Source of the DNA: Actinomycetota bacterium
GTDB taxonomy: Bacteria > Actinomycetota > Actinomycetes > Nanopelagicales > Nanopelagicaceae
Direction: 5' to 3'
Assembly (NCBI GenBank): GCA_009702925.1
Contig: WLHC01000003.1
Span: 1-64,000 of the forward strand
Length of the DNA: 64,000 nt
Shown: positions 53,446 to 64,000 of the stretch, one piece after another
Layout: the number at the start of each line of letters is the position of its first letter
Position numbering within the stretch: position 1 is the first letter of the stretch
Position numbers and translations under genes: made by a program
Notes under the pieces: generated by a model
What the model saw: the letters and a program-made list of their open reading frames with translations, nothing else
What the model was told of the DNA's origin: nothing
Databases searched by the model: none

Positions 53446-55944
53446 ATGTTTGAGCGCTTTACCGACCGAGCCCGACGTGTTGTCGTTTTGGCCCAAGAAG
53501 AAGCACGCATGCTCAATCACAATTACATCGGTACTGAGCACATCTTGCTTGGTCTCATTCACGAAGGTGAAGGCGTTGCATCAAAGGCTCTCGAATCACT
53601 AGGTATTTCACTTGAAGGTGTTCGAGCACAAGTAGAAGAAATTATTGGCCAGGGACAACAGGCACCAAGTGGTCACATTCCATTTACTCCGCGCGCAAAG
53701 AAAGTTCTTGAGCTTTCACTTCGCGAAGCGTTGCAGTTAGGACACAACTACATTGGAACTGAACATATTCTTCTTGGTTTAATTCGCGAAGGTGAAGGAG
53801 TTGCTGCGCAAGTTCTTGTAAAACTCAGTGCTGACTTAAATCGCGTGCGTCAACAAGTTATTCAATTACTTTCTGGTTACCAAGGAAAAGAATCTGTTCA
53901 GGCAGGCCCTGCAGAAGGAACTCCATCAACATCATTAGTACTAGATCAATTTGGACGAAATCTTACTCAAGCAGCTCGTGAAGGAAAACTTGATCCTGTA
54001 ATTGGTCGCGAAAATGAAATAGAGCGCGTCATGCAAGTTCTATCGCGCCGTACAAAAAACAACCCGGTTCTAATCGGTGAACCAGGGGTTGGTAAGACTG
54101 CCGTTGTTGAAGGTCTAGCACAAGCAATCTTTAAGAATGATGTTCCTGAAACTCTTAAAGACAAGCAGGTCTACTCACTTGATCTCGGAGCACTTGTTGC
54201 AGGTAGTCGCTACCGCGGAGACTTTGAAGAGCGTTTAAAGAAAGTTCTTAAAGAGATCAAAACTCGCGGCGACATTATTTTGTTTATCGATGAGATTCAT
54301 ACCCTTGTTGGAGCAGGAGCTGCAGAGGGTGCAATCGATGCTGCAAGCATTCTTAAGCCAATGCTTGCACGAGGTGAGCTACAGACAATCGGTGCAACAA
54401 CACTTGATGAGTACCGCAAGCATGTTGAAAAAGATGCAGCCCTAGAGCGCCGCTTTCAGCCAATTCAAGTAAAAGAGCCAACAGTTGCTCACACAATTGA
54501 GATTCTTAAGGGGTTACGCGATCGATACGAAACGCATCACCGTGTATCGATTACAGATGGTGCTTTAGCAGCTGCTGCAAACATGGCTGATCGCTATGTT
54601 TCAGATCGCTTCTTGCCAGATAAGGCAATAGACCTCATTGATGAGGCTGGATCACGACTTCGTATTAAGAGAATGACTGCCCCACCTGAGCTTCGTGAAT
54701 ACGACGATAAAATTGCAAATGCTCGCAAAGAGAAAGAGTCGGCTATTGATGGCCAGGACTTTGAATTAGCTGCAACTCTTCGCGATAAGGAAAAAACTCT
54801 TATCATCGAAAAACAAGAGGCAGAGAAAAATTGGAAAGCAACTGACTTAGATAAGGTCACAGAAGTTGACGAAGAGTTAATTGCTCAAGTGCTTTCAATC
54901 TCAACCGGCATTCCTGTATTTAAACTAACTGAGGAAGAGACTGCTCGTCTTCTAAATATGGAAGCAGAGCTTCACAACCGAGTCATTGGACAAGAGCAAG
55001 CGATTAAGGCGTTATCAAAAGCAATACGCCGTACACGTGCCGGGCTTAAGGATCCACGCCGTCCAGGTGGTTCATTTATCTTTGCTGGTCCTTCAGGTGT
55101 TGGTAAGACAGAGCTTTCAAAAACTCTTGCTTCATTCTTATTTGGTGATCAGGATGCATTGATTCAGCTTGATATGTCTGAATACTCTGAGCGCCATACA
55201 GCTTCACGTTTATTTGGAGCTCCACCAGGCTATGTTGGATATGACGAGGGTGGACAGCTAACTGAAAAAGTTCGCCGCCGTCCGTTCTCTGTAGTTCTCT
55301 TTGATGAGATCGAAAAAGCGCACCCAGATATCTTCAACTCTCTTTTGCAGGTTCTAGAAGATGGACGTTTAACAGATGCTCAAGGTCGCACAGTGGACTT
55401 TAAAAACACGGTCATCATCATGACGACTAACCTTGGAACTCGCGATATCTCTAAATCACAAGGTCTTGGCTTTGCTAATTCTGGTGATGATTTAACAAAC
55501 TATGAGCGCATGAAGGGCAAAGTAACCGATGAACTTAAGTCACACTTTCGCCCTGAGTTCCTTAACCGTATCGATGATGTAATCGTCTTCCATCAGTTAA
55601 CAAAGCCTCAGATAATTGAAATCGTTGATCTGATGCTTAAAAATCTTGATGATCGTTTGCAGAACAAAGATATGGGAATTGAATTAACGCCAGCTGCAAA
55701 AGATTTATTGGCAGATCGCGGTTATGACCCACTCTTGGGAGCACGTCCTCTCCGTCGCGTAATTCAACGCGAAATTGAGGATGCATTGTCAGAGCGCATC
55801 TTGTTTGGTGAGTTAAAGGCCGGTGAAATCATTGTTGTTGATGTCATCGGTGAAGGCACTGAAGCAGAGTTCACCTTTAAGGGTGCACCAAAATCTGCAA
55901 TGCCCGACACACCTGAAGATTTAGCGCAAGCTCCAACTGCTTAA
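53446..55944 (+). CDS. clpC: ATP-dependent Clp protease ATP-binding subunit ClpC
   Basis: [37 protein letters not shown] start; two AAA+ modules; UVR motif; AAAGGAG SD. Confidence 0.97.
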   Translation: MFERFTDRARRVVVLAQEEARMLNHNYIGTEHILLGLIHEGEGVASKALESLGISLEGVRAQVEEIIGQGQQAPSGHIPFTPRAKKVLELSLREALQLGHNYIGTEHILLGLIREGEGVAAQVLVKLSADLNRVRQQVIQLLSGYQGKESVQAGPAEGTPSTSLVLDQFGRNLTQAAREGKLDPVIGRENEIERVMQVLSRRTKNNPVLIGEPGVGKTAVVEGLAQAIFKNDVPETLKDKQVYSLDLGALVAGSRYRGDFEERLKKVLKEIKTRGDIILFIDEIHTLVGAGAAEGAIDAASILKPMLARGELQTIGATTLDEYRKHVEKDAALERRFQPIQVKEPTVAHTIEILKGLRDRYETHHRVSITDGALAAAANMADRYVSDRFLPDKAIDLIDEAGSRLRIKRMTAPPELREYDDKIANARKEKESAIDGQDFELAATLRDKEKTLIIEKQEAEKNWKATDLDKVTEVDEELIAQVLSISTGIPVFKLTEEETARLLNMEAELHNRVIGQEQAIKALSKAIRRTRAGLKDPRRPGGSFIFAGPSGVGKTELSKTLASFLFGDQDALIQLDMSEYSERHTASRLFGAPPGYVGYDEGGQLTEKVRRRPFSVVLFDEIEKAHPDIFNSLLQVLEDGRLTDAQGRTVDFKNTVIIMTTNLGTRDISKSQGLGFANSGDDLTNYERMKGKVTDELKSHFRPEFLNRIDDVIVFHQLTKPQIIEIVDLMLKNLDDRLQNKDMGIELTPAAKDLLADRGYDPLLGARPLRRVIQREIEDALSERILFGELKAGEIIVVDVIGEGTEAEFTFKGAPKSAMPDTPEDLAQAPTA

Positions 55945-55971
55945 CTTCGCAACAACTATCTACCTAGAAAT

Positions 55972-56823
55972 CTAGAGGGGTAATCGATAACGCTTGCGCG
56001 GAATAGATTCAATGAGCTGATCCTTCATTAAGGTCAACAGAGCTTTTTCAACTTGGGATGCATCCGGCCACAGTTTCTTGAGTGCACCCTCTGTCAGAGA
56101 TTCATTTTCGCGCAATGCCTGAACGATAGTTCCGCGACATTTGCGGTCAGTACCATGCCAATCTTGAGATTTTCTAACAAGCTCTGTTTTGGGATAACCA
56201 TTCTTATGCCAGTTACATTGATCAATAACTGGACATTTTTCACAGACTGGACTCTTTGATGTGCAAATAACTGCTCCAAGTTCCATGGTTGCAGCCGCCC
56301 AAATATGAGCATTCTTTTCCGGTAGTAACTTCATTCGCGAATTTCTCTCCTTTGAAGTTGCAGCAGGTTTTGGATGCTCCTGGCCATCAATTGCTCTAAC
56401 CAAAACACGGCGAATATTTACATCCATAACAAGTGTGCGTTTTTCAAATGCAAAAGCAGCGATTGCTGCGGCGGTGTACTCGCCAATTCCAGGGAAAAGC
56501 TGAAGAATATTGGGATCTTCAGGAACTTGATTGTTAAAATCTTCAGAAATAATCTGCGCAGTTGCATGCAAGCGCAGGGCTCTGCGTGGATAACCAAGGC
56601 GTCCCCAAGCTGTAATGACCTCTGCAGGTGTTGCTTTAGCTAGATCTGCCGGTGTTGGCCAACGCTGCATCCATTCGTTCCATTTAGGAAGTACGCGATT
56701 GACTGGAGTCTGTTGCAACATGAATTCACTAACTAATACACCCCAAGGTGTTGTATCGCGCCAAGGTAGATCGCGCTTATGCTTTTTAAACCAAGTAACT
56801 ATTGGTTTTTCTAGCGGATTCAT
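55972..56823 (-). CDS. mutY: A/G-specific adenine glycosylase
   Basis: SEFMLQQTPVNRVLPKWNEW; CTSKSPVCEKCPVIDQC FeS cluster. Confidence 0.92.
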   Translation of the reverse strand: MNPLEKPIVTWFKKHKRDLPWRDTTPWGVLVSEFMLQQTPVNRVLPKWNEWMQRWPTPADLAKATPAEVITAWGRLGYPRRALRLHATAQIISEDFNNQVPEDPNILQLFPGIGEYTAAAIAAFAFEKRTLVMDVNIRRVLVRAIDGQEHPKPAATSKERNSRMKLLPEKNAHIWAAATMELGAVICTSKSPVCEKCPVIDQCNWHKNGYPKTELVRKSQDWHGTDRKCRGTIVQALRENESLTEGALKKLWPDASQVEKALLTLMKDQLIESIPRKRYRLPL

Positions 56824-58187
56824 TCTCCGGTGATTTTTACCCGATGTAGCGCAGCATCGAGCCGTGAGACTTCAAAAATCTCCATGCCTGGAATTTTTAC
56901 ATCTGAACCAGTCGGAACTAATGCTTTCTTAAATCCAAGTCGGTAGGCCTCTTGTAATCTGCGATTTACTCCACTTACTTTTCTGATCTCTCCAGCTAAA
57001 CCAACTTCACCAATTGCAACAAGATCTGCCGGCAAGGCTAGAGATTTTGCAGCAGAGGCCACAGCAAGTGCTAACGCCAAATCAGCAGCAGGTTCAGTCA
57101 TTTTCATTCCACCAACAGTTGCAGCATAGACATCACGTCCACCAACTCGAACATGTGCACGAAGTTCTAGAACTGCAAGAGTCATCGATGTTCGCGCAGA
57201 ATCCAATCCAGAAACAACCCGGCGCGCATTTCCAAAGTCATTTTCGCGCCCTGCAGATACAAGTGCTTGAATCTCAGCCAACAAAGGTCTGCGCCCTTCT
57301 AGAGTTACCGTGACACATGTGCCCGGCACTGGTTCAACATGTCGAGAAGTAAACAAACCTGTTGGATCAAGTACAGATTCAATACCAGAATCGCTTAAAT
57401 CAAAACAACCTACTTCATCAGATGCACCAAAGCGGTTTTTAATTGCTCGTATCAAACGCAGACGAGAGTGCCGTTCACCTTCAAATTGAAGAACTACATC
57501 GACGATATGTTCTAAAAGTCGTGGCCCTGCAATAGAACCATCTTTGGTGACATGTCCAACAAGTAGCAATGTAATGTCACGATCTTTACAAATTCGAATT
57601 AATGCACCTGCAACCTCACGAACTTGAGTCACTCCACCCGGTGCACCGTCGGCAGTTGAACTTCCAATTGTTTGGATAGAGTCAATAATGACCAGCTCTG
57701 GTTTAACTGCATCAATGTGTGCAATTACTGCGCCAAGATCTGTCTCTGAGGCGATAAACAATTTGGGATCAACAGCTTTAATTCGCTCTGCTCGCAAGCG
57801 CACCTGCGATGCAGACTCTTCACCACTGATGTAAAGCGATGTAATTCCCTTTGCTGCACTTTCTGCTGCAACAGAGAGCAGCAGCGTTGATTTACCAACC
57901 CCGGGTTCACCCGCTAACAAAATTGCAGCACCTGGTACAAGACCACCGCCTAGAACTCGATCTAATTCGGAAACACCTGTTGGTCTGGCATGCGCTGCTG
58001 AAAGATCAACATCACCTATTGGTAATGCTTTAGAAGTTACGTTTCCTGGAACTAGTGAAAGTTTTTTAGGTGCCGAAATCTCTTCAACAGCTCCCCATGC
58101 TTGGCATTCACCACAACGGCCAACCCACTTTTGTGAAGTCCAACCACACTCAGTGCAGCGAAACGGATCTTTTTCTACCTTGGCCAT
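56820..58187 (-). CDS. radA: DNA repair protein RadA
   Basis: FRCTECGWTSQKWVGRCGECQAWG zinc finger; GEPGVGKSTLLL; KNRFGA motif. Confidence 0.96.
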   Translation of the reverse strand: MAKVEKDPFRCTECGWTSQKWVGRCGECQAWGAVEEISAPKKLSLVPGNVTSKALPIGDVDLSAAHARPTGVSELDRVLGGGLVPGAAILLAGEPGVGKSTLLLSVAAESAAKGITSLYISGEESASQVRLRAERIKAVDPKLFIASETDLGAVIAHIDAVKPELVIIDSIQTIGSSTADGAPGGVTQVREVAGALIRICKDRDITLLLVGHVTKDGSIAGPRLLEHIVDVVLQFEGERHSRLRLIRAIKNRFGASDEVGCFDLSDSGIESVLDPTGLFTSRHVEPVPGTCVTVTLEGRRPLLAEIQALVSAGRENDFGNARRVVSGLDSARTSMTLAVLELRAHVRVGGRDVYAATVGGMKMTEPAADLALALAVASAAKSLALPADLVAIGEVGLAGEIRKVSGVNRRLQEAYRLGFKKALVPTGSDVKIPGMEIFEVSRLDAALHRVKITGE

Positions 58188-58214
58188 AGCGATAAGCCTA
58201 TGACACGGGACTGA

Positions 58215-59027
58215 CTATTTCTTCTGGGCTGCCAATGTAGCTGGATGCTGAATCACAAAAAGTGGCAGCGAGCGTGCTGATGCCTCACGGATATGTTCCA
58301 TGCGTGCATTGCATAGGCGAGATAGTTCGTTGTAAGCATCTTTACCCATGAGAAGCTCAAGTTCGTACTTGTTAGAGATATACACAGGCTCGGTACCTAC
58401 GTGAGCATCGCTGTTACTTGTGCAGTACCAATCAAAATCTTCGCCGCCATCGCCCCATGCAAGACGCTCATATTCACCAATCACAGTTACAGAGTATTCA
58501 CGCTCACCATATTCTCGGGTTTCAAAACTACGGCGTAGAGGTAGTTGCCAACAGACATCAGGTTTTGTATCTGCAAAATGTTTTCCATCGCGTTGTGCAA
58601 CATGGTGAAGTACGCAACCAAAAGAACCAGTAAAACCTTCTGCTTCGTATCCTTTTCGGTTAAGGAAAATACATCCATCTTCAATGCGACGCGTTTTGCG
58701 CTCGCCATCTTCATCTTTCTCAGAAATTCTTAATGCACCACCGGGCTTTTTTGGTCGTGCTTCATCGTAGAACTGCCACATCTCGGGCGTTAGATAAGTT
58801 GCAGCCTTTAGAGTGCGTTCTTCATCTTCCTCATCTGAATACATGGCGCCTTCTGTACAGCACCCAGAATTTGGTTGATTCTTAAAAACACCTTGGCATC
58901 CATCGCCATAAATACATGTCCAGTAAGAAGTAAGCCACGTTAGATCACATTTAAAGATTGTCTCAGCATCATTAGGGTCGAAAAATTCAACCCAATCACG
59001 CGCAAATCCTGGCTTAACTTCTGGCAT
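58215..59027 (-). CDS. Conserved Cys-rich protein of unknown function
   Basis: Intact 270-aa ORF with KCDLTWLTSYWTCIYGDGCQG..GCCTEGA, DGCIFL and FGCVLHH Cys motifs. Confidence 0.75.
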   Translation of the reverse strand: MPEVKPGFARDWVEFFDPNDAETIFKCDLTWLTSYWTCIYGDGCQGVFKNQPNSGCCTEGAMYSDEEDEERTLKAATYLTPEMWQFYDEARPKKPGGALRISEKDEDGERKTRRIEDGCIFLNRKGYEAEGFTGSFGCVLHHVAQRDGKHFADTKPDVCWQLPLRRSFETREYGEREYSVTVIGEYERLAWGDGGEDFDWYCTSNSDAHVGTEPVYISNKYELELLMGKDAYNELSRLCNARMEHIREASARSLPLFVIQHPATLAAQKK

Positions 59028-59066
59028 AGTCGCAGAGCCTACAGGCTCAACGGGTACCCTAGTTAC

Positions 59067-59870
59067 ATGGATACAAAACCAAAGGTTGGACTAATTGGTG
59101 CAGGAATAATGGGTGAAGCCCTTATCTCGGCCCTTGTAACGTATGGACTGGATCCAAAGTCAATTACTATCTCTGAGAAGCGCTTAGATCGCTGCGATGA
59201 ATTAATCAAAAGATACTCAATTAATTCAAGTGAGCTGGCAGCTAATGTTTCAACTGCGCAGGTTTTACTCTTAGTTGTAAAACCACAGGATTTAGAGGCC
59301 GTTTTAACCGAGATTAAAACCCACATACTTCCAGAAACACTAGTCATTTCTTTTGCTGCCGGAAAGACCATCTCATTTGTTAAAAATGGAATTGGAAAAT
59401 CAAATCCAGTTATCCGCGTGATGCCAAACTCACCAATTTTATTGGGAGAAGGAATGTCGGCAATCTCAAGTTCAGATAACGTAACTGCTGGGCAAAGAGA
59501 TTTTGTAAATGGCTTTTTAGGAGCAGCTGGAAAAACAATCGAAGTTGAGGAATTGCTACAAGATGCAGTGACTGCAACAAGTGGCTCTGGACCTGCGTAT
59601 TTCTTTGCCTTTGTGGAGGCTATGGTGTCTGGCGCAATGGATCTTGGGCTTAACCAAAAAGATGCAACAGCTTTAACTGTTCAAACAATTGTAGGTGCTG
59701 CAAAAATGTTAGAAGAATCTGGTAAAACTGCAGCGGTTCTGCGCGAAAATGTTACAAGCCCTAATGGCACTACAGCAGCAGCGTTGGCATCATTTACAGA
59801 TGATGGTTTAGAACAATTAGTTAGCAAGGCGATGAAGGCTGCTCGTGATCGCGCACAGGAATTAGCTTGA
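59067..59870 (+). CDS. proC: Pyrroline-5-carboxylate reductase
   Basis: GLIGAGIMGEALI, RVMPNSPILLGEGM, TATSGSGPAYFFAF. Confidence 0.95.
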   Translation: MDTKPKVGLIGAGIMGEALISALVTYGLDPKSITISEKRLDRCDELIKRYSINSSELAANVSTAQVLLLVVKPQDLEAVLTEIKTHILPETLVISFAAGKTISFVKNGIGKSNPVIRVMPNSPILLGEGMSAISSSDNVTAGQRDFVNGFLGAAGKTIEVEELLQDAVTATSGSGPAYFFAFVEAMVSGAMDLGLNQKDATALTVQTIVGAAKMLEESGKTAAVLRENVTSPNGTTAAALASFTDDGLEQLVSKAMKAARDRAQELA

Positions 59871-61063
59871 GACGTTTCTTCACTTTAGCTGTGGTTTTGC
59901 TTCTAGCGATTACGCCTAGCGCTCAAGCGGTACCAAAGAAAATTACCGTTAACTCTCTAAAGCTTCTTACGACAATTGGTTTGCCATCTGAAGTAAGCGG
60001 CGTGGTAGTTTCTGGTAAAAACTTGATTGTTTATGGAACACAAAATTCGAGAGCTTATGCAAAAGCTGTTGATGTAAATGGAACACAGCTGTGGAAAATA
60101 CAGTTAGATCAATCTCAAGGATCAGTGGCAACTGCCGCTGCTGTAGATGCTGTTGGAGATATTTGGATAGCTGGATCAACACCTTTGGTACCGGCTTCAG
60201 CAATAACGCCCCCTGGTGATACACCAGCAACAATTAATCCTGATAACGCAATAATTCCTGTGCCCACACTTGTCGGAGATTTGAAGGCATTAACTATCTG
60301 GAAGGTTTCAGCTACAGGAGTTAGCAGCCCACCAAGTGTTTTACCCTCAAGCCACGTTATTTTACCTACCTCATTATTGATCGATAAAACTGGGCTCATA
60401 ATTGTTGGTTCTTTAGCAAGTGAAAAAACTAATGCAGGATTTATTGTCTCCCTGACCTCTTCTGGTGTTTTCTCAAAGTTAATTCAAATTGGTTCAATCT
60501 CCACAACAGTTGAATCCGTTTCTCGAAATACAGATGGGACTTACACTCTTGTTGGTTCGAGTGGAGAAACTATTGCTGGTAAAAAGCTTGTAGGTTTAAT
60601 TGATGGCGTGATTGTCAGGGTTTCAAAGGATCTAAAGATTGTTTCGGCTGTTCGAAGTTCCATCAGTAAAGGCAAGCGCATTTGGAATAGCACCACAGCT
60701 TCGTTGCTTCTAGGTGGAGAAGTCGTTGTAGGAAGTAAAAGCGAAGTGGCAGTCACTAAATTCTCAACTCGCTATTTACCGTCCTGGACATTTAGATTTG
60801 CCGGTACAGGTCCTGCATTTACCATTGGCTCTACACAATTCCTATTTCTTTCAAGTGGGACAATTCCAGAACTTGCATGGAATCCAAAGCCACCTACTCC
60901 CTTGCTAATCACTTTTAACTCAAAAGGAGCAATTTCGGCAGCAGATAGTGCTCCTTTTGGCCAACGCTTACTCGTTGGAAGCCTCGAATCCAAAGAGTTA
61001 GGTCCACTTGTTGTCACTTCGAGCCCAGATATGGTTTCGATTTTTATCCGCAATACACGGTAA
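59867..61063 (+). CDS. Secreted protein of unknown function, probable beta-propeller
   Basis: N-terminal signal peptide; repeated beta-rich segments; start overlaps the proC stop. Confidence 0.7.
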   Translation: MRRFFTLAVVLLLAITPSAQAVPKKITVNSLKLLTTIGLPSEVSGVVVSGKNLIVYGTQNSRAYAKAVDVNGTQLWKIQLDQSQGSVATAAAVDAVGDIWIAGSTPLVPASAITPPGDTPATINPDNAIIPVPTLVGDLKALTIWKVSATGVSSPPSVLPSSHVILPTSLLIDKTGLIIVGSLASEKTNAGFIVSLTSSGVFSKLIQIGSISTTVESVSRNTDGTYTLVGSSGETIAGKKLVGLIDGVIVRVSKDLKIVSAVRSSISKGKRIWNSTTASLLLGGEVVVGSKSEVAVTKFSTRYLPSWTFRFAGTGPAFTIGSTQFLFLSSGTIPELAWNPKPPTPLLITFNSKGAISAADSAPFGQRLLVGSLESKELGPLVVTSSPDMVSIFIRNTR

Positions 61064-61112
61064 TCTAACTACCTGCTCAAGATCAGCAGACATAGAAAAG
61101 AGAGATTCGTAT

Positions 61113-61211
61113 ATGGGTTCAGTAATTAAAAAGCGGCGCAAGCGTATGGCGAAAAAGAAGCACAAAAAACTTCTGAAGAAAACTCGTATTCAACGACGCA
61201 ACGCAAAATAA
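61113..61211 (+). CDS. Small basic ribosomal protein bS22 (AURKAIP1/COX24 domain)
   Basis: [32 protein letters not shown] matches the actinobacterial bS22 pattern; AGAGAG SD. Confidence 0.93.
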   Translation: MGSVIKKRRKRMAKKKHKKLLKKTRIQRRNAK

Positions 61212-63620
61212 TTACGGTTTAAGAAGAACCATTTTCCCTTTTTTGCTCGCAAGTAGATTTAAACTTTTGTTTATTGTGAGCCAGATACTGTCAACTGGCT
61301 TTAATTCTTGAGAGCTGGTTACTAATCGAATGGAATTTTGATTCAGGATTTTCGACTCGGTATTTATTGCACATAAACGCTCTTGGCAGTTATAAATAAT
61401 TGTTTTTCCATTTGTGGATAGATGCTCACCTGGTTGCCCAAAATTTCCGCTCACAATTTTTGATATTCTTTTTGGCGAATCCACTTTTGCCCATCTAATT
61501 TCGTTTGCAACCCCTGGTGTTGTTGAAGGGCCCGCCAACCAAGCAACCTGAGCCGAGTTACCAATATTTGCAATTGCCACATCGTAGCCAGCAATAAATG
61601 ATTTATCGGTTGCACTATCTAGCTCCAAATATTGCCAATCAGATGGGTTTACACCTGTGCGACTTGCCAGACGAACTGAACCCGAAGTTACTTTTCTTGT
61701 TTCATCAAAGCCAGTAACAGAGTCATATACAAGGTAGGTAGTTCGACCCACAAGAGTTGCTTCCATATGAAAACTGACATCGCCTGTACTTCGTCCATCG
61801 GTGTCACGATCACCATCGACCAACTCATATTTCCATGGACCACCATTAGATTTAACTGCTCCTAAGGTGACTCCTTGAGATTGATCTCGATAGAAGACTT
61901 GAATATCTGACGCAGTTGCTACACATGCATTTGAAACACTCACATCACTTGATGTGCGCACACGAACTGGGTCTTTATAGCTATTTTCAGAGGGCCCATC
62001 TCCGTCAACAACTTCAAAGTCAAAAGTTTTACCATCATATTTTGCGTAGCGAAGATCTTTATCAGTTACATCACTGTAGAAGATATGCATTGTTTGTAAT
62101 GGGGCAATACCGTTTACGCAGACACTGATTGCACTGGCGATCTCATTACTTGTTCTACCTTCAGTTCCTCCTTGACCATCAACAATAGTTTTCTTCCAAA
62201 CTTTGCCATCAAATATTGCAAGCTTTAAATCTGCACTTTTGCTATCGTTGTAGGCAACTACTGGTTTTCCATTAAAGACTGCACTTGCCAGATTTGATCC
62301 ATCAGAATTAGCATCAAAAGTAATGCTCTTCCAACTCGCCTGTGGGACAACAGCATTTGTTTTAGCCTCAACAGAAACCCCTAAGGCATTTTTTGCAATC
62401 ACTGTAAACCTGTAAGAGGTCCCGTTTCTTAACCCTGAAAAAATCACAGGGCTAGAAAGGGATTTCTTCTCAACACCAGTCTTGATGTTTTTAACTATGT
62501 ATTCACTGATCTGTGCCGTTCGTATGTTGGCAGGGGGATCAAAAGTTATAAAAGCTGATGCATCACTAACTAATGCTGTGGGATTACGAGGAGCTAATGG
62601 AAGGTCATTGGTAATCCCTGCGGGGGGTTTATTTCGCATATCTTCCATCATCGCTAACATCAATGGACCAGGTCCAACAAAAATTTCGCTTGCAGCAAGT
62701 CTTGGAGTCATTACTGAATCCAAAGCGGTATTAGTAAAAGTTGTTTCATCTAAATGTGATATTGATGAGCCAGCTTCAAATATTGGTGGCGTAAAGATTT
62801 TGGGTTTTATGCCGCTATTTGCCTTGATACCTAAAGGTCCAGACCAAACAAGCGGGGAAGTTAAGGCATCACCTAACTCTTTAGAGGGAGTGGGTAAATC
62901 AATTAACCTTCGTTCATCGATTGTTTGCAAATATGCATCAAACGGGGTCGGTCTAGCAAGTGTTCCGACTCCAAAGAAAGTTTCATACGAACCATTCGAT
63001 GAAAAACCGAGCCCATGACCCACTTCGTGAAGCATCACTGATTTCAAATCATATTCACTCTGATTTGGAGCACCATCACCTCGGGTATTCCAGGGTGCCT
63101 CAGAATTTACTTGAATGATTATCTCAGGACTATTTCTATCTAAATCATATCCAGCAAGCGCATTTGCAAGTGCTGAGACATACCAAAGACTAGGATCTGG
63201 AGAACCTGTAAAAGAAGAAAAGTAACTTCCAGCTTTTGCGCTTCCAAGAATCTCTTCTGACTTTGATCGTTCCCAAGTTGCATCGACTGAGACTGTAACG
63301 GAAGATTTAAAGTTAGCAGCCCAAATTTCAAGAGACGCTTTCACCTCTTTTTTTGCCCAATCAGGAAAAAAATTATAAGTAACGTCAAACTTAGTTGACG
63401 CTTCAAGATTTGCACTTGATGAAATTGGATTAGTTTTACGAACATTTGATGAAACTAAAGAATCATCAGCCAAAACATTAAACCACTTTGTTGCAGGAAT
63501 CTGGCGAAAGGAAACTGCATCAGCAGTTGGTATTCCTAAACCCGATAGCAAAAGAGTTGAAACGACCAACAATTTTGCAGCAAGCGATGAATGGACCGAT
63601 TTGATCCGCAGGAAATGCAT
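61212..63620 (-). CDS. Large secreted putative zinc metalloprotease with Fn3-like and C-terminal repeat region
   Basis: Signal peptide; HEVGHGLGF zinc motif; Fn3-like segment (APRNPTALVSDASAFITFDPP); three VDGxG..R repeats. Confidence 0.75.
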   Translation of the reverse strand: MHFLRIKSVHSSLAAKLLVVSTLLLSGLGIPTADAVSFRQIPATKWFNVLADDSLVSSNVRKTNPISSSANLEASTKFDVTYNFFPDWAKKEVKASLEIWAANFKSSVTVSVDATWERSKSEEILGSAKAGSYFSSFTGSPDPSLWYVSALANALAGYDLDRNSPEIIIQVNSEAPWNTRGDGAPNQSEYDLKSVMLHEVGHGLGFSSNGSYETFFGVGTLARPTPFDAYLQTIDERRLIDLPTPSKELGDALTSPLVWSGPLGIKANSGIKPKIFTPPIFEAGSSISHLDETTFTNTALDSVMTPRLAASEIFVGPGPLMLAMMEDMRNKPPAGITNDLPLAPRNPTALVSDASAFITFDPPANIRTAQISEYIVKNIKTGVEKKSLSSPVIFSGLRNGTSYRFTVIAKNALGVSVEAKTNAVVPQASWKSITFDANSDGSNLASAVFNGKPVVAYNDSKSADLKLAIFDGKVWKKTIVDGQGGTEGRTSNEIASAISVCVNGIAPLQTMHIFYSDVTDKDLRYAKYDGKTFDFEVVDGDGPSENSYKDPVRVRTSSDVSVSNACVATASDIQVFYRDQSQGVTLGAVKSNGGPWKYELVDGDRDTDGRSTGDVSFHMEATLVGRTTYLVYDSVTGFDETRKVTSGSVRLASRTGVNPSDWQYLELDSATDKSFIAGYDVAIANIGNSAQVAWLAGPSTTPGVANEIRWAKVDSPKRISKIVSGNFGQPGEHLSTNGKTIIYNCQERLCAINTESKILNQNSIRLVTSSQELKPVDSIWLTINKSLNLLASKKGKMVLLKP

Positions 63621-63715
63621 GGTGCAAACGCTATCAGTGAGGTGGCCATGGTTTAGGGTCAGTGGCATGAGAGAGCGGTTCTCTAAGAGGTTTATCAGGT
63701 TAGACAGGAGTAGTG

Positions 63716-63967
63716 ATGGAACTTGTAACGATTTATAGTCGAAAAGAGTGCCACCTCTGCGAAGAAGCCCTTAAAGTTTTACAGGCAATGATGTATGAAT
63801 TGAAATTTGAAGTAGTTCAGATATTCATCGATGGTGATGAAGATTTAGAAAAGCAATATGGTGAACAAGTACCTGTAACTTTAATTGATGGGATACACCA
63901 CGATTATTGGAGGGTTGATCCAATAAGATTTAGATCTTCCCTTGAAACACATCGTCAGCGTCGATAA
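63716..63967 (+). CDS. Glutaredoxin family protein
   Basis: VTIYSRKECHLCEEALKVL CxxC; VPVTLIDG cis-Pro loop. Confidence 0.85.
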   Translation: MELVTIYSRKECHLCEEALKVLQAMMYELKFEVVQIFIDGDEDLEKQYGEQVPVTLIDGIHHDYWRVDPIRFRSSLETHRQRR

Positions 63968-64000
63968 TTTTGTAAGAGTATCCCTGCTCAGCTAAAAAGC
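63930..64000 (-). CDS. Possible C-terminal end of a minus-strand gene running off the window
   Basis: Open frame ...FLAEQGYSYKIIDADDVFQGKI*, convergent 38-bp overlap with the glutaredoxin gene. Confidence 0.3.
   Translation of the reverse strand, partial: FLAEQGYSYKIIDADDVFQGKI

Overview
This 64 kb window comes from a low-GC, streamlined, gene-dense actinobacterial chromosome. The bldC/DUF3073, ffs-dnaX-recR-lysC-asd, tilS-hpt-ftsH-folEPBK-panC-coaX-lysS-clpC and bS22/proC neighbourhoods suggest an acI/Nanopelagicales-like organism, but that placement is inference. I found about 70 protein genes, one tRNA-Ser(GGA) and one small SRP RNA. I saw no rRNA, CRISPR array, prophage or transposon. 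Most content is housekeeping. The most unusual item is an un-tracked 34-aa ORF (23315-23419). It encodes a cationic, acid-residue-free, helix-hinge-helix-like hydrophobic peptide, has a strong Shine-Dalgarno and is followed at once by an intrinsic terminator, so it looks like an independent tiny gene. Other notable signals: (i) a recurrent TANNNT-N6-ATG/GTG arrangement implying many leaderless mRNAs, including two divergent gene pairs whose -10 hexamers overlap; (ii) a tandem palindromic repeat upstream of lysC-asd; (iii) a structured leader on a DEAD-box helicase gene; (iv) a structured, palindrome-bearing divergent region upstream of the cbiM cobalt/nickel ECF operon; (v) an APC permease fused to a C-terminal OB-fold-like domain. 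All family assignments come from reading the translations, without database searches.
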